From assembly GCA_046593925.1 (NCBI GenBank), contig JBKJQN010000064.1:1-36244 (forward strand): 36,244 nt of DNA, written 5' to 3'. This document shows, one piece after another, positions 1 through 7,164 of the stretch (the stretch's first letter is position 1; every line of letters begins with the position of its first letter). This DNA is from JAYVYM01 sp046593925. GTDB taxonomy: Bacteria; Actinomycetota; Actinomycetes; Mycobacteriales; SCTD01. The position numbers and the translations under genes were made by a program. The notes beneath the pieces are model-generated. The model ran no database searches. It saw only the letters and a list, made by a program, of their open reading frames with translations, and was not told the DNA's origin.

Positions 1-988
1 CGACGGCCACAAGGGTGACCCCGTCGAGCTGCAGAAGAGCAACATCCTGCTGCTCGGCCCGACCGGCTGCGGCAAGACGCTGCTCGCGCAGACGCTCGCG
101 AAGATGCTCAACGTCCCCTTCGCCATTGCCGACGCCACTGCGCTGACCGAGGCGGGCTACGTCGGCGAGGACGTCGAGAACATCCTGCTCAAGCTGATCC
201 AGGCCGCTGACTACGACGTCAAGAAGGCCGAGACCGGGATCATCTACATCGACGAGGTCGACAAGATCGCCCGAAAGTCGGAGAACCCTTCGATCACCCG
301 GGACGTGTCCGGCGAAGGTGTCCAGCAGGCGCTGCTGAAGATCCTCGAGGGCACCACGGCGTCGGTGCCGCCACAGGGCGGCCGTAAGCACCCGCACCAG
401 GAGTTCATCCAGATCGACACGACCAACGTGCTGTTCATCGTCGGCGGCGCGTTCGCCGGGCTGGACAAGGTCATCGAGCAGCGGATCGGCAAGAAGGCGG
501 TCGGCTTCGGCGCCGTCCTGCACAGCAAGCACGAGGTCGACGGGAACGACGTGTTCGGCGACGTGATGCCGGAGGACCTGCTCAAGTACGGCATGATCCC
601 GGAGTTCATCGGCAGGCTGCCGGTGCTCACCAGCGTGCACAACCTCGACCGTGAGGCGCTGATCGCGATCCTCACCGAGCCGAAGAATGCGCTCGTGCGC
701 CAGTACCGGCGGCTGTTCGAGCTGGATGGGGTCGAGCTGGAGTTCACGCCGGAGGCGCTGCACTCGATTGCCGACCAGGCGATCCTGCGCGGCACCGGGG
801 CGCGTGGCCTACGGGCCATCCTGGAGGAGGTGCTGCAGTCGGTGATGTACGACATCCCGAGTCGCGGCGACGTCGCCACCGTGGTGATCACCCGCGAGGT
901 CGTCCTGGAGCACGTCAACCCGACCCTGGTCCCGCGCGATACCGCCGCCCCCGCGCGGTCCCGTGAGCGGCGCGACAAGACCGCCTGA
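1..988 (+). CDS. clpX: ClpX, ATP-dependent Clp protease ATP-binding subunit (5' end missing)
   Basis: AAA+ unfoldase that feeds substrates to the ClpP peptidase in the cytoplasm. The reading frame is already open at base 2 and runs to TGA at 986-988, so the window begins inside the gene. The N-terminal zinc-binding domain and start codon (roughly the first 100 residues of a usual 420-430) lie outside. Seen here: Walker A GPTGCGKT at 56-79, Walker B around IIYIDEVDK at 239-265, the GGAFAGLD segment, an arginine-finger region IPEFIGRLP at about 595-621, and sensor 2 in GTGARGLRAI near 793-822. The C-terminus is a short basic tail (RSRERRDKTA). It is followed by a convergent gene on the other strand, so clpX ends its transcription unit here. 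Identity is certain; only the 5' boundary is unknown. Confidence 0.97.
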   Translation, partial: DGHKGDPVELQKSNILLLGPTGCGKTLLAQTLAKMLNVPFAIADATALTEAGYVGEDVENILLKLIQAADYDVKKAETGIIYIDEVDKIARKSENPSITRDVSGEGVQQALLKILEGTTASVPPQGGRKHPHQEFIQIDTTNVLFIVGGAFAGLDKVIEQRIGKKAVGFGAVLHSKHEVDGNDVFGDVMPEDLLKYGMIPEFIGRLPVLTSVHNLDREALIAILTEPKNALVRQYRRLFELDGVELEFTPEALHSIADQAILRGTGARGLRAILEEVLQSVMYDIPSRGDVATVVITREVVLEHVNPTLVPRDTAAPARSRERRDKTA

Positions 989-1010
989 CCGCACTGCCAG
1001 CTGATTCCGC

Positions 1011-1052
1011 CTTGTCGGAACGTGCCGCCCAGGTGCGGCAAGATGCGACAGG
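1011..1052. terminator. Nested inverted repeat between convergent clpX and thioesterase gene
   Basis: An outer imperfect stem pairs 1011-1017 with 1046-1052 (core TGTCG/CGACA), and an inner perfect stem pairs GCCGC at 1024-1028 with GCGGC at 1035-1039 around a 6-base loop. It sits in the 150-base gap between two converging genes, where a bidirectional terminator is expected. There is no T-run, as is usual in actinobacteria. The function is inferred from position and structure only. Confidence 0.4.
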
Positions 1053-1138
1053 AAGCGACTGCCCGGCCACGCCCCGGCTCGCGCGCACGCCCCGGCCACC
1101 ACCACGGCCGCCGGCCCACCTGCGACGGTGGAGCCGGG

Positions 1139-1906
1139 TCAGGTCGGGCGGTAGCCGGCCAGTTGGACGGCCTGGGCGACGAGCCGGTCGCAGGCGTCCC
1201 AGATCTGGCAGCTCTCGTCCAGCCAACCGTCCGCGATCAGCGTCGCCCGCTGCACCACCCGCAGCCAGCCCGGGGCCGGCAGCGCCCGTACGTGGACCGT
1301 CAGCTCCACGGTCGGCACCCAGCCCGTCAGCCCCAGCGCGAAGGTCACCGGAGGCAGCGCGTCCGCGAGACACACCAGGGCAACCGGGTCGACCGGCCGG
1401 CCGGAGGCGTACCGGACCCAGCCGCGCACCTCCGCAACGCCCGAGGGGGCGGACAGCCAGCCGGCCGCCGACGGGTCGAGCCGCAGGTCCAGCTGCTCGG
1501 TGATGCCGTTGCGGCGCTCGCCGGCAGGGGCGCTGTTGCGCAGGCATGCCTCGACCGGCGGCAGGACCGGCGGCTCGCCGACCGCGTACAGGGGGGCTGA
1601 AGGCTCGCCGAGCCGGCCCGCGGTGACGACGGCGTCCAGACAGGTCCGGCCGTCCTGCACGAGGCGGCCGCGCACCGTGCTGACCGAGCGCCCTGCGCGA
1701 AGCACCTCGCGCTCGACAGCGGCGGCCCCCAGCCGGGGCGCGGCCAGGAAGTGGGCGCTCACGGCAAGCGGGTGCGGGTGGTCGACGGCGCCGATGGCCG
1801 CCGTCACCACCTGCTCGAGCAGGTGGCCGCCATGCTGGACATCCGGGCCGTACGTCCAGGTGCGGTCGAGATCGAGGTCGACGGGGCCGGGGGCAGCAGC
1901 GGTCAC
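1139..1906 (-). CDS. Thioesterase-like (double hotdog) protein
   Basis: A 255-residue protein that resembles the acyl-CoA thioesterase TesB/4HBT_3-like superfamily. The N-terminal half has the hotdog-type HGGHLLEQVV segment (about residues 25-34), and the C-terminal half has VRYASGRPVDPVALVCLADAL followed by PP, as in the second hotdog of these double-hotdog enzymes. The likely reaction is hydrolysis of an acyl-CoA thioester; the substrate cannot be told. I place the start at GTG 1906 (M-T-A-A-A-P-G), because that is where family-like sequence begins; the open frame continues far upstream, antisense to valS, but that extension is a shadow. The gene is divergent from valS (114-base gap) and convergent with clpX, so it is a single-gene unit. 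No signal peptide or membrane segment is seen, so it is cytoplasmic. Family is fairly sure, specific activity is not. Confidence 0.75.
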   Translation of the reverse strand: MTAAAPGPVDLDLDRTWTYGPDVQHGGHLLEQVVTAAIGAVDHPHPLAVSAHFLAAPRLGAAAVEREVLRAGRSVSTVRGRLVQDGRTCLDAVVTAGRLGEPSAPLYAVGEPPVLPPVEACLRNSAPAGERRNGITEQLDLRLDPSAAGWLSAPSGVAEVRGWVRYASGRPVDPVALVCLADALPPVTFALGLTGWVPTVELTVHVRALPAPGWLRVVQRATLIADGWLDESCQIWDACDRLVAQAVQLAGYRPT

Positions 1907-2008
1907 GGGCGGCGACAGTACCGAGGCGGCCGTCAGGCACCGTCCGACATCGTGCCCACTCTGCCGTGGCAGACCAGCAACCCGGCCGGGCAGCTGCGTC
2001 CTGCTCTC

Positions 2009-2014
2009 TAGACT
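2009..2014 (+). promoter_or_regulatory. Putative -10 box for leaderless valS transcript
   Basis: TAGACT at 2009-2014 is followed by six bases (CGGGGC) and then the ATG of valS at 2021, so transcription should start at the A of the ATG. There is no Shine-Dalgarno sequence directly before the start codon, which fits a leaderless mRNA. No convincing -35 is seen. Confidence 0.5.
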
Positions 2015-2020
2015 CGGGGC

Positions 2021-4543
2021 ATGAGCATCCCGGACCGCCCCACGCTCGACGGCCTCGAGAGCAAGTGGGATGCCGTCTGGTCCGCCCAGGGGACGTACGC
2101 GTTCGACCGCACCGCCCAGCGCGCGGACGTGTATGCCATCGACACGCCGCCGCCGACGGTCAGCGGCTCGCTGCACATGGGCTCGGCGTTCGGCTACGCG
2201 CAGACTGACAGCATCGCCCGCTACCGCCGGATGCTCGGCAAAGTGCTGTTCTACCCGATGGGCTGGGACGACAACGGCTTGCCGACCGAACGAAGGGTGC
2301 AGAACTACTACGGCGTGCGATGCGACCCGTCGCTGCCGTACGACCTGTCGTTCAGCCCGCCCGACACCCCGCCGAAGGAGCCGGTGAGCATCTCGCGGCG
2401 CGGCTTCGTGGAGCTCTGCCTGCGGCTGACCGCCGAGGACGAGAAGGTCTTCGAGCAGCTCTGGCGCACGCTCGGGCTGTCGGTGGACTGGGCGCAGACC
2501 TACACCACGATCGGGCCGGTCAGCCAGCGCGCCAGCCAGCGGGCGTTCCTGCGCAACCTGACCCGCGGCGAGGCGTACGCCAGCGAGGCGCCCACCCTGT
2601 GGGACATCGACTTCCGGACAGCGGTGGCGCAGGCTGAGCTCGAGGACCGCGAGCAGCCCGGCGCCTACCACCGGATCCGGTTCGGGCGGGCCGACGGCGA
2701 GCCGGTCTACATCGAGACCACCCGGCCGGAGCTGCTGCCGGCCTGCGTCGCGCTGGTCGCGCACCCCGACGACGAGCGGTACCAGCCGCTGTTCGGCACG
2801 ACCGTCCACACACCCCTGTTCGGGGTGCAGGTGCCGGTGCGCGCCCACCCGCTCGCCGACCCCGACAAGGGGTCCGGCATCGCGATGATCTGCACCTTCG
2901 GCGACACGACCGACGTGATCTGGTGGCGTGAGCTCGATCTGCCGGTACGCAACGTCCTCGGCCGGGACGGCCGGCTGCTGCCGACGCCGCCACCTGGTGT
3001 CGGTGCGCCGTACGAAGAGCTCGCCGGTAAGACCGTGAAGCAGGCTCAGCGCCGCCTCGTCGAGCTGCTCGCGGAGTCCGGCGACCTGGTCGGCGAGCCG
3101 CGGCCGATCACCCACCAGGTGAAGTTCTTCGAGAAGGGCGAACGCCCGCTCGAGGTCGTCACCAGCCGGCAGTGGTACGTCCGCAACGGCGGCCGCGACG
3201 AGACCCGGCGCGCCGAGCTACTGGCCCGCGGCAAAGAGCTGACCTGGCACCCGGGCCACATGCAGGCGCGGTACGACAACTGGGTAGCCGGCCTGAACGG
3301 CGACTGGCTCATCAGTCGACAGCGGTTCTTCGGGGTGCCGATCCCGCTCTGGTACCCGCTGGATGCCCACGGCGAGCCGGTGTACGACGACCCGCTGGTG
3401 CCCGCCGAGGCGATCCTGCCGGTCGACCCGAGCAGCGACGCCCCGCCCGGTTTCACCGAGGACCAGCGCGGGGCGCCCGGCGGCTTCGTCGGCGACCCCG
3501 ACGTCATGGACACCTGGGCCACGTCGAGCCTGACCCCGCAGATCGCCGGGCGGTGGGAAGACGACCCCGACCTGTTCTCCCGGGTCTTCCCGATGGACCT
3601 GCGGCCGCAGGGCCCGGAGATCATCCGTACCTGGCTGTTCGCGACGGTGGTCCGGGCGCACCTGGAGCACGGCGAGCTGCCGTGGCGCAGCGCCTCGATC
3701 AACGGCTGGGTCCTCGACCCTGACCGCAAGAAAATGAGCAAGAGCAAGGGCAACGTCGTCACCCCGCTGCCGCTGCTGGAGCAGTACGGCTCCGACGGCG
3801 TCCGCTACTGGGCCTGCAGCGGCCGACCGGGCACCGACACCGCCGTCGACATCGGGCAGATGAAGAACGGCCGGCGCCTGGCCGTCAAGCTGCTCAACGC
3901 CAGCAAGTTCGCGCTCGCCTTCCCGGCGGCTGACCCGGGGCCGGCGACCGAGCCGCTGGACCGCGCCCTGCTGGCCCGCCTCGCCGAGGTCGTCGAAGAC
4001 GCGACAGCCGCCTTCGAGGGCTACGACTACGCCCGCGCGCTCGAACGGACCGAGACGTTCTTCTGGACGTTCTGCGACGACTACATCGAGCTGGTGAAGG
4101 GCCGGGCATACAGCGAGGGTCCGGCTGCCGAGTCAGCTGCCCGCACGCTGCGCTTCGCCCTGGACGTGCTGCTGCGGCTGTTCGCCCCGGTGCTGCCGTT
4201 CGCCACCGAGGAGGTCTGGTCGTGGTGGCACGAGGACTCGGTGCACCGGCAGGACTGGCCCACCGTGGGCGAAGTCCGGGCGGCCGGCGCCGGCGCCGAC
4301 GCCACCGTGCTACCCCTCGCGGCCGCGGTGCTCGCCGAGGTCCGCAAGGCCAAGAGCACCGCGAAGCTGTCGATGCGTGCCGCCGTGACCCACCTGCAGG
4401 TCGTTCGGCCGCCCGGCGACCTCGAGCAGCTGCGCGCCGTCGAGGTCGACGTACGCAATGCCGCTGTTGCCGGGCGGGTGCAGTACGAGGCCGGTGAGCC
4501 GCGCGTCGAGGTCGAGCTCGCACCGGTGCCGGTGGGCGAGTGA
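2021..4543 (+). CDS. valS: Valyl-tRNA synthetase, type 2 (archaeal-like) form
   Basis: Charges tRNA-Val with valine; class I synthetase, cytoplasmic, 840 residues. Domains: Rossmann catalytic core split by an editing domain (about residues 190-330, with ETTRPELL in place of the common TTRPET-type editing signature), a KMSKS loop KKMSKSKGN (KMSKS at 571-575) and a C-terminal anticodon-binding helical domain from about 650. MGWDDNGLPTERRVQNYYG near residue 80 is characteristic of the type 2 ValS subfamily rather than the bacterial type 1. The long C-terminal coiled coil of type 1 enzymes is absent. Odd: the HIGH motif reads HMGS (residues 52-55), so its second histidine is a serine. The start is ATG 2021, which sits directly behind a -10 box. 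The stop overlaps the folC start by four bases (GTGA), which indicates translational coupling. Confidence 0.95.
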   Translation: MSIPDRPTLDGLESKWDAVWSAQGTYAFDRTAQRADVYAIDTPPPTVSGSLHMGSAFGYAQTDSIARYRRMLGKVLFYPMGWDDNGLPTERRVQNYYGVRCDPSLPYDLSFSPPDTPPKEPVSISRRGFVELCLRLTAEDEKVFEQLWRTLGLSVDWAQTYTTIGPVSQRASQRAFLRNLTRGEAYASEAPTLWDIDFRTAVAQAELEDREQPGAYHRIRFGRADGEPVYIETTRPELLPACVALVAHPDDERYQPLFGTTVHTPLFGVQVPVRAHPLADPDKGSGIAMICTFGDTTDVIWWRELDLPVRNVLGRDGRLLPTPPPGVGAPYEELAGKTVKQAQRRLVELLAESGDLVGEPRPITHQVKFFEKGERPLEVVTSRQWYVRNGGRDETRRAELLARGKELTWHPGHMQARYDNWVAGLNGDWLISRQRFFGVPIPLWYPLDAHGEPVYDDPLVPAEAILPVDPSSDAPPGFTEDQRGAPGGFVGDPDVMDTWATSSLTPQIAGRWEDDPDLFSRVFPMDLRPQGPEIIRTWLFATVVRAHLEHGELPWRSASINGWVLDPDRKKMSKSKGNVVTPLPLLEQYGSDGVRYWACSGRPGTDTAVDIGQMKNGRRLAVKLLNASKFALAFPAADPGPATEPLDRALLARLAEVVEDATAAFEGYDYARALERTETFFWTFCDDYIELVKGRAYSEGPAAESAARTLRFALDVLLRLFAPVLPFATEEVWSWWHEDSVHRQDWPTVGEVRAAGAGADATVLPLAAAVLAEVRKAKSTAKLSMRAAVTHLQVVRPPGDLEQLRAVEVDVRNAAVAGRVQYEAGEPRVEVELAPVPVGE

Positions 4544-5859
4544 GCCTGCAGCGGGTGATGGCCGCGCTCGCCGAGCGCTACCCCAGCGAGGACCGGATGG
4601 TGCCCGACCTCGAGCGGATCACGCTGCTGGTCGACCTGCTCGGCAACCCGCAGCGCGCCTACCCGTCGATCCACCTGACCGGTACGAACGGCAAGACCAG
4701 CACCGCGCGGATGGTCGACGCGCTGCTGCGTTCGTTCGGGCTTCGCCCGGGCCGCTACACCAGCCCGCACCTGCACAGCCCGACCGAGCGGATCAGCATC
4801 GACGGCGAGCCGCTGACCGAGGAGCGCTTCGCCGAGGTCTTCGACGAGGTGCTACCGCTGGTGGAGCTCGTCGACAGCCGGATGCCGGTGCCGATGACGT
4901 TCTTCGAGGTACTCACCGCGATGGCCTTCGCTGCCTTCGCCGACGCGCCGGTCGACGTCGCGGTGCTCGAGGTCGGCCTCGGCGGCACCTGGGATGCGAC
5001 CAACGTTGCGCAGGCCGCCACGGCCGTCGTGCTGCCGGTCGGCCTGGACCACGTGCCACTGCTCGGCACGACGATCGCCGAGATCGCCGCCGAGAAGGCC
5101 GGGATCATCCACCCCGGGGCGACCGTGGTGATGGCCGCGCAGCTGCCCGAAGCCGCCGAGGTGCTGCTGCGCCGGGCCGTTGAGATGGGGGCGACCGTCG
5201 CACGCGAGGGCCTGGAGTTCGGGGTGCTCGACCGCCGCACGGCGGTGGGCGGGCAGCTGATCACCCTGCAGGGGCTCTCGGGCACGTACGACGACGTGTT
5301 CCTCCCGCTGCACGGGCCGCACCAGGCCGCCAACGCGGCTGCCGCGCTGGCGGCCGTGGAGGCCTTCCTCGGCGGATCCGGCGGCCTGTCCGCCGACGCG
5401 GTGCGCGAGGGCTTCGCGCAGGCCAACAGCCCGGGGCGCCTGGAGGTCCTACGTACCAGCCCGACCGTGCTGGTCGACGCGGCGCACAACCCGGCCGGGA
5501 TGGCCGCCACCGTCGTGGCGCTCACCGACGCGTTCTCCTTCACCTCGCTCGTCGCGGTCGTCGCCTGCCTGGCCGACAAGGACGTCCGGGCGATGCTCGA
5601 GGTGCTCGAGCCGGCGGTGACCTCGATCGTGGTGACCACCAACTCCTCGCCCCGGGCGCTGCCCGTCGACGAGCTCCGCGAACTGGCTGTCGACGTATTC
5701 GGCGAGGACCGGGTCGACGTCGAGGACGCCCTCGACGACGCCATCGACACGGCAGTGCGACGCGGGGAGGAGGACGGCGTGCACCTGGGTGCCGGGGTGC
5801 TGGTGACCGGTTCGGTGGTCACCGCGGGGGAGGCCCGCACGTTGCTGCGTCGGCACTGA
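4540..5859 (+). CDS. folC: Bifunctional dihydrofolate synthase / folylpolyglutamate synthase
   Basis: Mur-ligase-family enzyme of 439 residues that adds glutamate to dihydropteroate and then extends the polyglutamate tail of folates. Seen: P-loop LTGTNGKTS (residues 46-54), the folate-binding SPHLHSPTERI segment (about 75-85), EVGLGGTWDATN near 143-154, and the C-terminal-domain signature DAAHNPAGM near 313-321. The start is GTG 4540, overlapping the valS stop (GTGA), so the two genes form a unit. The 62-base gap to ndk is short. In Streptomyces a small DUF4233 membrane protein commonly lies between folC and ndk; none is present here. Length and motifs are normal for the family. Confidence 0.96.
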   Translation: MSLQRVMAALAERYPSEDRMVPDLERITLLVDLLGNPQRAYPSIHLTGTNGKTSTARMVDALLRSFGLRPGRYTSPHLHSPTERISIDGEPLTEERFAEVFDEVLPLVELVDSRMPVPMTFFEVLTAMAFAAFADAPVDVAVLEVGLGGTWDATNVAQAATAVVLPVGLDHVPLLGTTIAEIAAEKAGIIHPGATVVMAAQLPEAAEVLLRRAVEMGATVAREGLEFGVLDRRTAVGGQLITLQGLSGTYDDVFLPLHGPHQAANAAAALAAVEAFLGGSGGLSADAVREGFAQANSPGRLEVLRTSPTVLVDAAHNPAGMAATVVALTDAFSFTSLVAVVACLADKDVRAMLEVLEPAVTSIVVTTNSSPRALPVDELRELAVDVFGEDRVDVEDALDDAIDTAVRRGEEDGVHLGAGVLVTGSVVTAGEARTLLRRH

Positions 5860-5875
5860 GCGCGGCCGGCCCCGG

Positions 5876-5881
5876 TAGCGT
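5876..5881 (+). promoter_or_regulatory. Putative -10 box for ndk
   Basis: TAGCGT at 5876-5881 lies in the folC-ndk gap and would start transcription near 5888, leaving a leader of about 34 bases. A GGAG at 5909-5912 sits nine bases before the GTG of ndk. The -35 is not clear, so this is a positional prediction. Confidence 0.35.
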
Positions 5882-5921
5882 CGGTATCCCCGACCCGCGA
5901 CCAGCACTGGAGACCAGCACC

Positions 5922-6332
5922 GTGGCCACCGAGCGCACCCTCGTCCTCGTCAAGCCCGACGGCGTCCGCCGCGGCCTCGCCGGCGAGGTCATCAGCCGCC
6001 TCGAGAGCAAGGGCCTGGTCCTGGTCGCGATGGAGCTGCGGACGCTGGCCCGTGCGACCGCCGAGGAGCACTACGGCGAGCACCGCGAACGGCCGTTCTT
6101 CGGAGAGCTCGTCGAGTTCATCACCGGTGGTCCGCTCGTGGCGCTGGTCGTCCAGGGACCGAACGCCGTCGCCGGCACCCGCCGGATGATGGGCGTCACC
6201 AACCCGATCGAGGCCACCCCCGGCTCCATCCGAGGCGACTACGCACTCGAGATCGGCGAGAACCTCGTGCACGGCTCGGACTCCGTCGAGAGCGCGGCCC
6301 GTGAGGTCGCGCTGTTCTTCCCGGCGCTCTAG
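5922..6332 (+). CDS. ndk: Nucleoside diphosphate kinase
   Basis: Transfers the gamma-phosphate of ATP to nucleoside diphosphates through a phosphohistidine; cytoplasmic. The 136-residue length is typical. Seen: TLVLVKPDGVRRGLAGE at the N-terminus, RRMMGVTNP (about 88-95), and the active-site histidine in NLVHGSDS (H117). The start is GTG 5922, chosen because family alignment begins right at ATERTLVLVKPDG and because GGAG lies nine bases upstream. The gene is last in the plus-strand valS-folC-ndk run. Its stop (TAG) is separated by only 10 bases from the stop of the convergent DUF4214 gene. Confidence 0.97.
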   Translation: MATERTLVLVKPDGVRRGLAGEVISRLESKGLVLVAMELRTLARATAEEHYGEHRERPFFGELVEFITGGPLVALVVQGPNAVAGTRRMMGVTNPIEATPGSIRGDYALEIGENLVHGSDSVESAAREVALFFPAL

Positions 6333-6344
6333 GAGCCGCGGCTC
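6333..6344. terminator. 12-bp perfect palindrome between convergent stop codons
   Basis: GAGCCGCGGCTC at 6333-6344 is a perfect 12-bp palindrome that fills the gap between the ndk stop (6330-6332) and the DUF4214 gene stop (6343-6345). It has no room for a hairpin loop larger than a few bases, so it may act as a weak bidirectional terminator core or be chance. The surrounding bases add little pairing. Confidence 0.3.
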
Positions 6345-7113
6345 AATGGGGCAGCTGCGCCAGGCCGTAGTACTCCTCGCTGGAGATGAAGCTGGCAATG
6401 ATCGTCTCCTGGCGATCTCCGCCAGAGAGGGCCTCGACCCAACCGTCGCGGCCGCCAGTGTCGGCGCTGCGGCGCAGGTACCCGGCGTAGTAGCCCTCCA
6501 CGACGGTGTTGAGGTGCTCGGTGCTCGAGACGAAGCCCTTGGCGACTCCGGTGCGGCCGCCGCCCCGGCTCAGCACGGCGACCCAGGCGGCTGTCTCGGG
6601 CGCACCGGGCGAGCGACCGAGAACGCCCTGGTACAGGCTGGTCACCCACAGCGAATCGCTGCCTCCGGCCGTGGCGTACGCCTCGGGCGAGCCCAGGATT
6701 GAAGCCTGCAGCTCCTCGATCGTGATGCCCCGGCTCAGGGCCTCGACCCAGCCGGCGAGCCCGAGCGGTTCAGGAGAGCGGTGCAGGTAGGCGTTGTAGC
6801 CGGCGTCCACGAGCAGTCCGCGGTACTCCTGGCTGGCGGTGATCGCGTTGGCGACGTCGGCGCGCGGGGCCCCGATGTCGAGGCTGTGCACCCAGCCGGC
6901 CGCGGAGGGGTCGGGCGCGCGGTGCAGCAGGTCGGCGTAGACCTGCTGCACCAGGGCGGTGTTCTTCGCATCGGTGGTCGGTGGCTCCGAGGCCGCGAAG
7001 GCCGCGCCGGACGTACCGGCCAGGGCGGCACCGGCAAGTGCCGGCAGTAGCGCGGCGAGCGCGAGAACGCGCCGGGTGCGGGTGTATCGGGCCGTTGCGC
7101 GGAGGGTGGACAT
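6343..7113 (-). CDS. Secreted DUF4214 repeat protein
   Basis: A 256-residue exported protein. Residues 1-40 form a signal peptide: basic start (RATARYTRTRR), a hydrophobic LALAALLPALAGAALAG core and an AFA-AS cleavage site after residue 40. The mature part is four consecutive copies of a DUF4214-type helical repeat (about 54-97, 103-146, 156-200, 205-249), each with the pattern Y-x3-L-x-R-x-(P/A)-x(6)-G/A-W-V-x2-L-x-x-G followed by a helix ending in EY or EH. Examples are VYADLLHRAPDPSAAGWV and YYAGYLRRSADTGGRDGWV. DUF4214 has no assigned biochemical role; it occurs in secreted or surface proteins. Start ATG 7113 has a good AAGGAG seven bases upstream. It lies 51 bases downstream of the synthase gene on the same strand, so it is probably the last gene of the polysaccharide operon and may bind or organise the product (inference). 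Confidence 0.85.
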   Translation of the reverse strand: MSTLRATARYTRTRRVLALAALLPALAGAALAGTSGAAFAASEPPTTDAKNTALVQQVYADLLHRAPDPSAAGWVHSLDIGAPRADVANAITASQEYRGLLVDAGYNAYLHRSPEPLGLAGWVEALSRGITIEELQASILGSPEAYATAGGSDSLWVTSLYQGVLGRSPGAPETAAWVAVLSRGGGRTGVAKGFVSSTEHLNTVVEGYYAGYLRRSADTGGRDGWVEALSGGDRQETIIASFISSEEYYGLAQLPH

Positions 7114-7164
7114 GGCAGCTCCTTGGTCATAGCGGCCGGCACCGCAGGGGCGGTGTCGGGGTGG

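Noticed and set aside
1907..3115. N-terminal extension of the thioesterase gene
   Set aside because: The extension lies antisense to valS and has no family resemblance; a start at 1906 fits better.
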